A stretch of DNA of 64,000 nt. Origin: Circinella minor (taxonomy: Eukaryota; Mucoromycota; Mucoromycetes; Mucorales; Lichtheimiaceae). Positions 13,992 to 25,938 of this stretch are shown one piece after another. The notes under the pieces were generated by a model. That model worked only from the letters and a program-made list of their open reading frames with translations, was not told the origin of the DNA and searched no databases. The DNA lies in contig JAEPRB010000220.1 of the NCBI GenBank assembly GCA_016758965.1, positions 1 through 64,000 on the forward strand, given 5' to 3'. The translations under genes and the position numbers were made by a program. Numbering within the stretch: the first letter of the stretch is position 1; each line of letters begins with the position of its first letter.

Positions 13992-15822
13992 ATGCATACT
14001 TCCCATTCCATTCCTTTTAAAAATGCTTCAAGATTAATAATAATGATCGAAATGACAATATTAAAGTTATTTTTATTTATTATTATACCCATATTATCAT
14101 TACCTAATATTATAAATGCATTACCACAATCATCTTTACTATCATCATCATCATCCAATTTAACAGCATTTTCATCTAATAATATCAATAATAATAATTA
14201 TATTATTGTTCTTAAACCTAACCTTTCAAAAATCAATATTACAAATCATATTCAACGTATTCAAAAATTTCATACATCATCTTCACCATCTACCAATTTA
14301 ACTTCTTTTGCATCTATATCTCCTATTCATACTTCAACTATTGGAAATTTTCAATTTTATTCAAGTCAATTAAATGATGAATCTTTATTGAATAATGATG
14401 AAGCAATTCATTATTATGTTAAAGATATTCCAATGTCATTACAAGAACTTGTACAATCTAATCCACCTAGTTGGGTATATATTTCCCCTTTTTTTTTACT
14501 TTCTTTTCTATAAATAAATAAAGTGACTAAAGATTATTTATTATTATAGGGATTAGATAGAATTGATCAACGTAATGGAAAATTAAATCAACAATATCGT
14601 TTTCCAACATCTCAAGGACGTGATGTAAATATATATATTTTAGATACAGGTGTTACAAGACATGATGATTTAAAAGATAGAATTACATATGGTCCATCTT
14701 TTATAAATGAAGAAGATACTATAGGAGATCCAAATGGTCATGGTACTTTTGTTGCTGGTGTTTGTTGTGGAACAGAATATGGTGTTGCCAAAAAAGCAAA
14801 TATAATTTCTATTAAAACTTTAGACAGTGAAGGAAATGGTATGTTATCCGACCTTTTAAAAGGTTTATCTTATGTTGTAGAACAACATATTTCTCAAAAT
14901 AATTCAAAGTCTATTGTCAAGTAAGTTAAGATTTTTTTTTTATATTTTTCTTTCTAAATGTTATATATTAATTATAATAATTTAGTTTGTCTTTAGGTGC
15001 TTTTTATAATCAAGCTGCTAATGATGCTATTGAAAATGCTATTTCATTAGGAATTCATGTTACTATCGCAGGTAAAAAAAAAAAAAAATTAAATTAAAAA
15101 TTTCTATTGTAATCCTAATATTTTGTTTATTAGCTGGTAACTATGGTGAAGATGCTTGTAAATATTCTCCTGGTTCTGCTTCTGGTGCAGTAACAGTAGG
15201 TGCTACTGATCCAGATGATTCAATTGCATCTTATTCTAATTTTGGTCAATGTGTTGACATGTAAGTTTTATTATTATTATTTTTCTAATAAATTATATAT
15301 ACTAAAAAGTTAATGGATCATCATCAATATTTATTTAGATTTGCTCCAGGAACTGATATTGTTTCTATATGGAATGATGATGATGAACATACAATGTCGG
15401 GTACTTCTATGGCAGCTCCTCGTAAGTTTTATTTATTTAATTATTTTTTCATTATATATATAATAATCTCAACTTAAAAAATAGATGTTTCTGGGGTAAT
15501 GGCATTGTTTCTCTCAGAAAAAGATTATACACCGAAGAAATTACAGACACAAGTGAAACATGTCTCTAGTAAAATTCGAAACGATTTTGAAATTGATATG
15601 ATGGGCAATGATAATAAATCAGTTGCTGATAATGCAATAAATGATGGTTATCGTGTTAATGGTTATAATGGATCTACTTTAGCAAATATATTATTTAATC
15701 ATCCTTTAGATGGTTATCCTACATATATTTATCTTACTTCTTCAGTCAATAGTAATCTTAATAATAATTCATTAATACAATCATTTATTCTTATTATTTT
15801 TTCTATTTTTATTTCTTTATAA
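13992..15822 (+). CDS. secreted subtilisin-like serine protease (S8, proteinase K/cerevisin type) with hydrophobic C terminus
   Basis: Six exons (13992-14474, 14550-14920, 14986-15071, 15134-15260, 15339-15421, 15485-15822) join to 495 residues. The catalytic triad is D193 (YILDTGV), H225 (GHGTFVAG) and S379 (GTSMAAP), with the oxyanion Asn at N316 (AAGN). Before it lies an inhibitor-I9-like propeptide (NYIIVLKPNLS) and the maturation boundary SWGLDRID. The signal peptide is best read from the ATG at 14043 or 14052 (ILKLFLFIIIPILS), so the true start may be 17-20 codons inside the listed one. The last residues (SLIQSFILIIFSIFISL) are hydrophobic and end at the stop, suggesting a GPI signal or membrane anchor. 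Many N-glycosylation sequons occur in the prodomain. Confidence 0.93.
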
Positions 15823-16127
15823 TAATAAACTTTTACTTCAAAAAAAAAAAAGAACAAACAAACAAACAAATAAATAATTGGGATCCTCATAATTCAAATG
15901 TAACAAACTCAAAAAAAAAATCCGAGTACATGGGTTTTTTCTTAATCGGGGGAATGATCTACTTTTTTTTTCCAGACCCCAATATATATCTTTTTTTTTT
16001 GAACTAGGGGGGGGGATGTAGTTTTCATATAAAAGAAGAAATCTTTCCAAGTTCGCTTGTTACTTTCTTCTTTTTTTTACTTATTTTTTTTTCTTAACAA
16101 AGAAACATTTACATCAAATATTTAAAA
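15823..16127. other. intergenic
   Basis: A 305-base spacer with homopolymer A, T and G runs and AACA repeats (about 15855-15872). It is likely terminator plus promoter; no gene is seen. Confidence 0.45.
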
Positions 16128-16741
16128 ATGTATACATTCAAGACTTTGCTTGCTACTCTTTTCATTAGTGCCGTATTTGTTGCTGCTCAACAAAATGGTG
16201 AAGGACAAAATGGTGGTGGTGGCGGTAATGATGGTGGCGGTAGTAAGTAATTTGTTCTGGAAAATCCATAACAACAAACATAAAAACCCCAAATGGATTT
16301 TTCCCTCTAACAAACAAAAAAAAATACTTTTTATTTTTTTAATTAGGTAATCCTTTTTCTGATGCCACTGGTAGCATAGGAAATATCTTTGGATCTGATT
16401 CTGCTAGTGCTCAACAAGGTAGTGCTACAAACTCTCAACCAATGGAATCTGCTACAAGCAGTCCTGCAATGTCTTCAGAAGCGAGTGCTTCTTCAAATGG
16501 TCTTTCAGAATCCAGTAGCCAACCTCTTTCTTCAGTTAGTTCTTCTGAAGGTTTGAGTTCTTCCATGTCGCAAAGTGGTTCTCAAACTGGTTCTCAAACT
16601 GGTACTTCAACTTCAACTTCAACTGAAACCAGTAGTCCTAATGCTGCCGCTTCAACTTTTGCTTATCCTGAATCTTTGCTTGTTCAAGTTTCAGCTTTGG
16701 TAGCCCTTTTTGCTGCTAGCTTCGCCGTTTTGCTTGCTTAA
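16128..16741 (+). CDS. Ser/Gly-rich secreted protein, probably GPI-anchored
   Basis: Two exons (16128-16242, 16347-16741) give 169 residues. An N-terminal signal peptide (FKTLLATLFISAVFVAA) is followed by a Gly/Asn-rich stretch, a Ser/Thr-rich middle with SGSQTGSQTG and TSTSTSTE runs, and a C-terminal hydrophobic segment (VQVSALVALFAASFAVLLA) that ends at the stop. This is the classic layout of a GPI-anchored fungal wall or membrane protein; the Ser/Thr block is a likely O-mannosylation zone. Codon use (more C-ending codons such as GCC, AAC) is less AT-biased than its neighbours, which suggests high expression. No enzymatic domain is seen. It sits just downstream of the protease on the same strand. 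Confidence 0.85.
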
Positions 16742-18633
16742 AATGAATATAAAACTTTCTTTATTCTAGTAGTTTTATAAATAATAATAATAATAATTAT
16801 CTTTTTTTTGTACATAGATATTACAATGTAAATGTTCTTACTCCCCCCCTTTCCCCCCCTCCCCTTATAATATAATTAATATATATAGAAAAAAAATCAT
16901 AGAAACACTTTTTTTATTAATAAAAAAAAAATACTTGTAAAAAAAAAGTTAGTATGCTATGCTTTTTGTATGGTTATTTGTTATGATAATCCAAATATAG
17001 GAAATTAGTACAAAGAGGGATCATTTTTTTTTGGGGGGGAGGGTTTCAAAGAAGGATCGACGGGTCATTACAGTAAAGTAAACCCCATGTTTTTATAAAT
17101 AAAAGTTTAAAGGTTGCCATCCCAAAAACAACAAAACAATGAGGGTTTCATTTACTGAATCTTGATACGTATGAAAGAAATGACCGACAAGGCTCAATAT
17201 ATGTAAAACATCATTTATTGGGAATATTAAAAAAAATTATACAAAATTCGTTGTTTCGGGCTTTTCCAAGTGACATATTATCGATAAATTACAATGTTGA
17301 ATGATTTACATAATAACAAGTGGCTGGATCAAATTTGTCCTTTTTTGCTACCTTTGTCATGGTTGTGTGATGATTATTACATGTTTCAAAAATAATGCTA
17401 TCATTTCTTTTTTTTTCCGCGTACGTATCTATAATTTGTCTTTATTACAATGACTGTACGTATAATATAGGTATGGCCAAACTTTCAATGTTACCATAGT
17501 ATTTAAAACATGTGATGGATAAGAGAAAAACTTGGAGTAAGAGTTTCTTTTTATTTTTTACGTACACATAATAGAAATTTTTATTTGTAACACAAGTATT
17601 ATTGATTTATGCACGAGTTATATGTTATTTATAATAAGATAAATTTAATATAACGTTGAGACAGCTGAAAACGAATATGGTATATGATATACGGTATTTG
17701 ATAAAAATGTATATATACAGTATAGAACAACTATTGAAAATGATTAATAATAGAGTATTTTAATGGTAATGAAGTATTTTTAAATATCTTACAAAACACA
17801 CTCCATGTAGTAGATCGAAAAAACAATAATAAAACCCAAGGCTTTCTTTATATATTTTTTCCATTTCCTATAGTAAGTTTTGCATATTATCGACCTGGTA
17901 CGTACATTATTATCCTTACCATATTCGTTTCAAAATCTGTTGATAGTTCATGGTTAAATATTAGATGGTATTTATATGAACTATTATAGTAAAAAAAAGT
18001 TCTTTTAATAGTCTTTATATAGTTATTTATAGGATCTATCAATCCAATTGTCAGTTTTTACTATTAATTAACGATGGGCTTTATTGTACTTACAACTTAT
18101 TATCTAAATGTATCATAGAAATATTCTTATTCTATTGGTGAAATATAATTGATTAAACGCTATTTTCATGTTAAATGAGTACGTATTTTAATGAAGCTAT
18201 TGCAGATTATTGTAACTATAACAGTAAGAAAAAATAGTGTAATGTCCTTTCACACATCTACGTACGTATCAAAAAATGTCTAGAATTAGCAACTAAATTC
18301 ATTATTATATATGGGTAGTATATTGCCATAATAGGTATTTATATTCATTTTTGGTTGTATCATTTTTGCTAAACCATTCTCACTTCAAACTTTTACACCT
18401 TTTCAGATTCAAATGGTACTTTAACTCTAATGTTATTCTATCATTTTCTTGGTTTTACTCTATTATTGCTCATTTATGGATGACTAGCTATAATTTGAAG
18501 CTAGGTAAAAAAAAAAATTGAAAAAAAAATTGGCTATTTAAGTTGAGCCGCACCATACATAAAGGAAACCAGAATAAAAACTATACTTTTTCAAATACAG
18601 TATATGTTCCGCTTTGTTTTCTGGAGTTGTAAA
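16742..18633. other. gene-poor intergenic region
   Basis: About 1.9 kb with no open frame I can support. It starts with AT-rich 3' UTR-like DNA and C-rich and G-rich homopolymers (16842-16864, 17032-17042), then ordinary AT-rich spacer with recurrent TACGTA (for example 17422-17427 and 18259-18268). Confidence 0.5.
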
Positions 18634-19470
18634 TCAAGGAGGGATTGTATCAATTTCTTCAAAACTATCATCTAATTCGTTCATAACTTTTGCATATGGG
18701 TCGTCACTTTCATCGCCACTTTCACCATCATTCATGTTTTGTAATAACTTGATTGTACTTTGTTTACTATCATTTTTGCGGACTAAGTGTATAAAAAACA
18801 CATCACACATCAACTTCATAGTTATTATTCCATTAAGTGCAATGGATATTCTGCATCTGTAGTGGATGATTTGTCAAGACGAATAAGAATAGTCATTTTT
18901 AAGCGTATAACATAGATAAAAATGTCAATATCATCCATGATTGTATATATCTGTTAAGGATGATAGACTTACCATACTCCAAAATGCCAGTAATAGAAAT
19001 ATCAGCCGATAACTCAAATGGGACATCGACCGCAACAGCAGACATAGTTTTAAGTTGCATTAATGGAATCGACTAACAATCTCCGAAACACGTTCTCGCA
19101 TCATTTTTGTATCGTTCAATCTTTGCTCTTTGCCTACTTCTCTACCTCCAACTCAGCCTTTTTTCTTCAGATGCTTAAATCAAGACATTGGCCCATATTT
19201 TTTCTTTTCAATTCATTAAGACCTTGTGGTATGCGATTATAATTATTTCTTGATAATGTCGTCGATAGGCTTATCCCCCCCTCTTCTAAATACATAATTG
19301 CCCCAGTTAGTTAGGTTATCACCGGAAACTTACCCATATCACCTTCAACGTTTAGCAATTTATCAAAGGCTTTATCAACTACTGATCAAATTCATCCTAT
19401 TAACTATTAGCCGTGATTCACTTCCTCCTTCGAAATCAACACCACTTGCTTCCAATTCATGAACACCATT
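18634..19470 (-). pseudogene. decayed protein-coding remnant, family unknown
   Basis: Read on the minus strand, several protein-like blocks appear in different frames, interrupted by stops and shifts. They run in order: HELEASGVDFEGGSESRLIV; DKAFDKLLNVEGDMG, followed by a good intron-like GTAAGT..CTAAC..TTTAG; a basic coiled-coil-like block rich in Lys/Glu; VPFELSADISITGILEYG before another GTAAGT; and a 61-residue tail ending DSFEEIDTIPP at a stop (18634). The spacing and intron signals suggest a once-spliced gene that has lost its frame. I cannot name the family. It lies 66 bases from an inverted-repeat element. An alternative is a functional gene with exons I failed to join. Confidence 0.4.
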
Positions 19471-19536
19471 TTAATGATTATATGATTAGGAATTAGGAAC
19501 GTCATACATTAAGCAGAAATTTATTAATGTTTCTTA

Positions 19537-19647
19537 CAGTTAAACCCCGTTTTTTTTCCATGCTCACGTATTACACATTCTCAACTTTTACACTGCTTTC
19601 GAGCTAAGTCGCACTTGTGCAAAAAAAAAAAAAACGGGGGTCGACTG
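19537..19647. mobile_element. short TA-flanked inverted-repeat element (pogo/Tigger-like MITE)
   Basis: The left end reads CAGTTAAACCCCGTTTTTTT and the reverse complement of the right end CAGTCGACCCCCGTTTTTTT. They share CAGT, then CCCCGT and the T run. TA flanks each side (19535-19536, 19648-19649). A CAGT..ACCCC terminus with a TA duplication is typical of pogo/Tigger Tc1-mariner elements. At 111 bp it is non-coding and must rely on another element's transposase. Confidence 0.6.
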
Positions 19648-19836
19648 TACATATTGTACATGTAATAACTAAATAATAAATTATTTTGTTTATGTCTGTG
19701 TGTATAATTTATCAGTTTCTTTTTTTAAGGTTTTGAAGGAAAAATGATGTGCAGTCATGTGATAAAAAAATTTTCAACACACAGAGTGCAAGAACTACAT
19801 AATAAACCCTATTGCCGAGAGAAACAAGGAAGTATA

Positions 19837-20396
19837 CAGTGATTATTCGTTAAACCGGTACTCCATGTATGTGAGGATTTGTACCTGAAACGCAGCTAGT
19901 ACTAATACGTAAAATATACTGGAAGAATAACTATAATTAAATTAAGCTATAAGTATAAGATAAAAAAGATGACAGTTCATGTACATAAATATAGCTGGCT
20001 GCTTAATATAGCTTTGCTACTATGAAGTTGGCAAAAAAAGTGACACTGTTATCAACAAGGTGTTGATAAGCTTTCTCTTGACGACAAGGATGATTTGTGT
20101 ATTTTTAATTGCTATAGAAATAAATTAGCTAACTATACTGAAAACAAAGGGAAAAACTTAGATGACGTTAAAGGAAGGCTGTATTACTAATTTTACCAAT
20201 AAAAAGACTAATATTAATATATAATATAAAATAAAATAATACTATTATAAACCCGGTACATATTCAGAAAAGCTCACCGGATACCGGTTTGTCAAATCAC
20301 CGGTATTTTTTTAAGTATATAAAAGATATTTTGAGAGATACTACCGGTTTAGCGAAATATCGATTTAACGAGTATTGGTTTAACGAATAATCACTG
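19837..20396. mobile_element. 560-bp TA-flanked inverted-repeat element (pogo/Tigger-like MITE)
   Basis: The first 20 bases, CAGTGATTATTCGTTAAACC, reappear as a perfect reverse complement at the right end. After two mismatches (GG/AA) the match continues through TACTC. TATA borders both ends, consistent with a TA target-site duplication. Extra copies of an ACCGGT/TTCGYTAAACC motif lie inside each end (for example near 20270-20360), possible subterminal transposase sites. I see no transposase open frame, so it is probably non-autonomous. Confidence 0.75.
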
Positions 20397-22186
20397 TATA
20401 TTTTGAATAATACAATATCTTATTGTTGTTTGGTAATATCAAGTTACGCCAAACTAAATAACAATGTAATAAATTGATGAAATGATGGGGCACTTTTTTT
20501 AACGGATTTTAATACCTATGTACGTATATCTTTTTTGCTTTTAAATATTTCATGTAATTTGGTTTACAGCTTCTGCAAGATATCAGAAAAGAATAGAACA
20601 GAAAAAAAAGTGTTTTATCATTTTTTGACAAATAATAATTACAGAGTATAAGTAATAATAAGAGATCGTGTAAACATTTAAAGGTGCTATTATTATTATT
20701 ATATATATAGAATTGGTTGTAAGCGTAATATATTATTACCATTATCTTTTAGTACATTGACTTGTTAATAATAATTTACATTATAAAGTGTATTTATGAT
20801 TCGCTTATTATTATTGTTTTGTTGATCGTCTTATTTTGTGCATTACGTAAGTAGACTTTTTTTTTGAAAAAAAAAGTTATTTCATTTTATTCGACAACTT
20901 ACACATTCTTCATTTTTGAGTACTAAATATTAAGAAGAATGATTTTTTTTTCTATACATGCGTACAAACATAAAAATCTGTCAATCGAAAAACTAGTGAT
21001 CGTGCTTGATTATCTGACTCATATCATCATTTTTTTTATTAAACTGTATTCTAGAATGATAATTTTTTCTTCAGTTTGTTGTTGTATGTATATGACATTA
21101 CCATATAATTAATAACATCTTACCAGATCATTTTTTCTCACCCAGTGTCGTCAGCCAAAAATGGCAATATCTCTTTTTTTTTCAGGAACCAAAAAAAAAC
21201 GATAAATTGACATTATTATATTGATAGAAGAATAAATGTCATAACAGCTTTTTATCATTAAAAAATACAGGCTTGTTATTGTTTTTATGTGACCTTTCTG
21301 TGTGTTACTACTGCCCGAGAGAGAACTAAAAAAATCATACGGTAAAGGCAGTTATATAATCCATCCCCCTCCTTCCCTCCCCCTGGTTTTTTTTTATTGT
21401 TTTAAACACGTACAACATACACACGTAATATTCCATCGATACATTAGTAGAGATATAATATCAAAGTCATAAACAAACTTCGCCTCGATAATTTCTCTTC
21501 TTTTTTTTCTAAGCTTTTATTATTATCATAATATTATTACGTATACAAAATGATAAACAAAAAAAATGAAAAAGGGCTTATCAATCAGACTGCATCTATG
21601 TAGTAAAAAAAAATTCTTTCCGATAGATTCTTAATCCCCTTGGTTCCTCTTTTTTTTTTTTTATTAAGAACAGGTTTGATGTATGAATTAAAAGGCGAGC
21701 CACACATCTCAATTTAGCGCCACAGGTTTACAAAAATATTGAGTTGGTCTGGTTCAATTAAATATTTTTTTTTCTGTTATTATTATTACTATAATTATTA
21801 ATATCTAAAACCCCCATTGTTTTTTTTACCTCTTTGTATTTTAACAAATTATTATTATCATTATTATTTTAAAGTTTAACCCCACCCCCAAAATTTTATT
21901 AAATCCGATCCATATACTAATAAGTAGTTGTTTGTCTTCTATTTCCATATTTAAAAAAAATAGAAAGAGAAAATATAAATGCACATACGTACATTACAAT
22001 TATTTTATATTTCATACGTACAAGAAAATAAAAAAAAGGATCTTTACGTATCTTCCTTTTTCTCTTTTTTTTCTCTCTCAATTCGATTCTATCCAATTTT
22101 TTTTTGGGGGTTATAATAATATTCTATTTTTGACGACGACGACGACGATCAATACCTAACAACAGCAGAAAAAAAAACAAGTAACT
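20397..22186. other. gene-poor intergenic region
   Basis: About 1.8 kb without a supported gene. It contains poly(T), a (TTA)n stretch near 20690-20702, an imperfect inverted repeat around TTGTTTGG/CCAAACT (about 20424-20462) and CT/T-rich tracts. A short GAC repeat lies at about 22132-22147, shortly before the next start codon, probably in its 5' UTR. Confidence 0.45.
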
Positions 22187-23886
22187 ATGACAAAGTCAGT
22201 AAATAATGTTAGAGTAAGTCTTTCTCGGTTGGCATTAGCAAAAGCCTTGAAAACCCCTGATGAAAACGAACAGCAACAAGATTCTTGGGAATACAGTATC
22301 ATTTTTTATCAATCTCATATTTCTCATGAAATGTTACAACAACTGGTTGATGGTGGCAGAAGCGTACGTCGTGAACAGAATATACGTCATTTTGATAGTA
22401 AAATTACACCTCAACAACATTGGCAACATTCTGAAAATATCAAGTCATCGTCAATGATACATCCATCAATCACTTCGACTGAAATAGTTACAACTACAGG
22501 AACAAATAGTATTGGTAGTACCAATAACTATATTAGTGGTCATGATAATAATAACTATTTAAAATCGACAACTTCTTCTTCAACATGTAAGCCTTTTTTT
22601 GTTTTTCTTTATTTTATTATAGTACCTTTTTGTCTTATTTTTTGGTTTTCTCCTTTTCTGATATAAAATAAAAATGAAATTTAATATATATATATATCAC
22701 ATCATTCTATTTATAGCTGAAGAATCAGTACCTACGACACCTACGACACCGAAACCAGTACCCATTGTGCTCCAACAACAACAACAGCAGCAGCAGCAGC
22801 ATGATGTTCATCATCATTCCAGTGGTGTTAGTCATCAAGAAGTATACAATAATAGTAGTGTAGTTAATGGCTACACAAATATTAACAAAAAAGCTTGTAA
22901 TGATTATTATAAAGGTATACTTTCCTCTTATTTTATTTTCAATAAATCAAACACTTTTCTTTCGTCATATTCATTATTTTTGATAATGTTCTTTTAAACT
23001 ATTAGAAAAACAGTACTATGAATCGAGACGAAATGATGGTATATCTATTGACCAAAAAGATAATAAACGTGATATACAAATCAGTCGATACATTCCTACT
23101 CGACCTGCCTCCCCTGTTCCTTTGCAACAACAAATGCAATTTATGTCGCTTGATGAAAATCAAGGGGAATTGTTACACAAACTTGATCATAAGAGTTTGG
23201 TTGCTCCAAGATATCAGCAAGTCAACAACAAACATTATTATCCACATCAGCAACAGGGTTACCACCATTATTATGACTATAATCAACAAATCAAGGCTCC
23301 ATCAAAACCAGAATTGACTACTCCTCCTCAAAAATATTACTATCAACTTTCACAATTACAAAAAGATCTACAATATCCTTCACAGATGGATAATATGACA
23401 GTATCCTCAGCAAGATCATATGGCAGTCTTCCTAGTAATAATTATCATCACATCAGAAAATCGAGTAGTTATAACAGTCTCGGTAGTGTTGCTACTCATA
23501 ATACACGACGAAGACGACAACATGGACGCTCACCATTGTCAGCTGTTAATACAGAAGAGAATAAAAGTGATGAAACCTATGTTTATAACCAGGCAAGATC
23601 GGATGCACGACGACGTGCTGAAATCATGGCTATAGAATCGACTACAAAACCTTGTACAGCATATAACAATATATCAACATTTAATAATAACTATAATACC
23701 ATGCCTTATTCAATGTCACCTCCTACCATCTTTATGTCTTCTACCCCAACACTTTCACCATCTTATTCTTCATCAAATTTATCATATTACAATTGTTATG
23801 GTAATACCGTTGCTACTCCTACTACACCTGGGATGCACCCAATGATGGTTTACCCTAACCCTTATTCTCATCAATACAGTATGTAA
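22187..23886 (+). CDS. low-complexity protein of unknown function
   Basis: Three exons (22187-22586, 22717-22914, 23006-23886) join in frame to 492 residues. I do not recognise a family. The N-terminal 70 residues are the most ordered (VSLSRLALAKALKTP, then DSWEYSIIFYQSHISHEML), possibly a short conserved helical motif. The rest is disordered: a Gln/His run in exon 2 near residue 155, Tyr/Gln/His-rich stretches, a basic patch (TRRRRQHGRSP) and a helix-like RSDARRRAEIMAIES near residue 410. No signal peptide or membrane segment is visible. Ser-Pro and Thr-Pro pairs are frequent (TTPTTPKP, ARSYGSLPS), which fits a phosphorylated regulatory protein. This is inference only. Confidence 0.75.
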
Positions 23887-24645
23887 TAATAATGAAAAAT
23901 AACATCAATAACCATAACAACATTATCGTCATACGTATGTACCCAACACCCCTTTTTTATAATGAAATAACGATTACATAATAATACCATAGAATATTGA
24001 AACCTTCCTGTACTTTAGTAAATTCTTGTTTTTTTTTATTTTTTATTTTTTTTTTAAATCGTTTGTCCCCGCATTCCTCCTACGTACAAGGAAAAAAATA
24101 CTATTTTTTTTTCGCTTTTACCGGAGAATTTTTCTATTTAGTTTTTTAAGTTGTGACATACGTATATTCTTCAGATAAAAAAAAAATATTAGAAAAAATA
24201 AACTATATCATAGAGAGATACAAGATTCAAAAAAAAAAGATTAATTAAACAAAAATATATATTTTTTTGTTTATTTTCTTCCATAAATAGTAATTTGATT
24301 ACGATTAACTTTTTACACATATGTAACAAGTAATCTCTTGGAAACAACAAATGCATATCTATATTATTTACTGCGCAACACATACGTACTTCTGCTTTTT
24401 TTCAGTGCAAAAAATAAACCCCGAAATAATCATGCTGAATTTTAAAAAAATAGTTATTCAACATTACATAAGTGTATGTATTTATAAGCGGTGACTTTTT
24501 TTTTTGACAGCTCCGAAATTACTTTTTCAGGGAAGGTTGTTAAAAAGGGATTTACGGGTAACTTTAAACGTCATCTATAAAGGGTCCAGTTCATAAACTG
24601 CGATCTTTCTTTTTTCTTCTTTATTTTTTTAAAAAAACAATAACG
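23887..24645. other. intergenic
   Basis: About 760 bases of AT-rich 3' UTR and promoter DNA. A segment reading AATAAACCCCGAAATAATC (24413-24431) resembles the ends of the inverted-repeat elements, but no partner end is found. No gene is supported. Confidence 0.4.
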
Positions 24646-25938
24646 ATGGCTGCTCAAGAATATATTACTTTGGACCGTACTAACGATTCTATGCCTCTTG
24701 CAGGTTTTGGATGTTGGAAGATTGCTCCTAGTGACTGTGAAGCTACCATTTATAATGCCATTAAGACTGGTTACCGTTTGATTGATAGTGCTGGTATCTA
24801 TGGTAACGAAATTCAAGTGGGTGCTGGTATCAAGAAGGTTATTGATGAAGGTATCGTTAAACGTGAAGAACTTTTCATTGTTACCAAACTTTGGAATACT
24901 TATCACGCCAAGGAAAATGTTCGTCCTGCTTTTGATAAGCAATTGGAAGAACTTGGTCTTGATTACGTTGATCTTTACTTAATTCACTGTAAGTTATTTT
25001 TTCTTTATAATCATAACGTCGTGTGTGTGGGAGAGAGTAATATTGATAGAAATTTCAGAAAAAAAACGATACTAAATAATGAATTATTATTATTACATTC
25101 ACTTAGTCCCCGTTCCTTGTGAATTCACCCCTATTGCTGAAGCTTATCCTCCACCTGGTTGGATTAAGCCTGGTAAAGACAAATTCGCTTATGAACGTTC
25201 TCCCATTCAAGATGTATGGAAGGAGTTTGAAAATATTGTCGATACTGGCAAGGCCCGTAACATTGGTATTTCCAACTTTAACGTTCAAACTATTTTGGAT
25301 ATGTTAACTTATTGCCGTATTAAACCTGCTGTTTTGCAAGGTAAAAAAAAAGAGGAAAATATATATATATATACGTGTGTGTGTGTATAAGCTAAAGAAG
25401 TGGAAAAATTAAATAGAATGTGAATGAGAATCAATAGTTGGATGTGTGTAAGGAGATTGGAACGTGAACAAAAATAGAAAATAAAAACAGTTACCCGTAT
25501 ATGTTACTAAAAACCTCTTTTTTTTAAAAAAAAATAGTTGAGCTTCATCCTTACCTTCAACAAAACCGTCTTGTCCAATGGGTTCAAAAGCAAGGTATTC
25601 ATGTTATGGCTTACTCCAGCTTTGGTCCTATTTCTTACCTTGAAATGACTGGAACTGCTAAAGATGCTAAACCTTTAATGGATCACGATGTTATCAAATC
25701 TATTTCTGAAAAGCATAATAAGACTGCTGGTCAAATTTTACTTCGTTGGTCTGTTCAACGTAACGTTGTCGTTATTCCCAAATCGTTAAATCAGGGCCGT
25801 ATGGAAGCTAATCTTGGTATCTTTGGTTGGTCTTTGGATGAAAGCGATATTAAGGCCATTGCAGGTTTAGATGCTGGTTTGCGCTTCAATGATACTATGG
25901 AACCTTCGTATGGAATTGACCTACCTCTCTTTGACTAA
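24646..25938 (+). CDS. aldo-keto reductase (NAD(P)H-dependent, xylose-reductase-like)
   Basis: Three exons (24646-24988, 25107-25340, 25538-25938) join to 325 residues, the usual length for the family. The catalytic tetrad is complete: D47 and Y52 (YRLIDSAGIYGNE), K81 (VTKLWNT) and H114 (LYLIHFP). The C-terminal VVIPKSLNQGRMEAN is the cofactor-phosphate loop. The LIHFPVP stretch and the WGFxxE-like insert (EFTPIAEAYPPPGWIKPG) resemble fungal xylose/glycerol reductases that reduce sugars and small aldehydes to alcohols in the cytosol; the substrate cannot be fixed from sequence. Codon use is distinctly less AT-biased (GTT, ACC, AAG) than the neighbours, indicating strong expression. Confidence 0.95.

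Noticed and set aside
24413..24431. AACCCCG segment resembling an inverted-repeat element end
   Set aside because: No reverse-complement partner was found within several kilobases, and no TA-flanked CAG terminus adjoins it.
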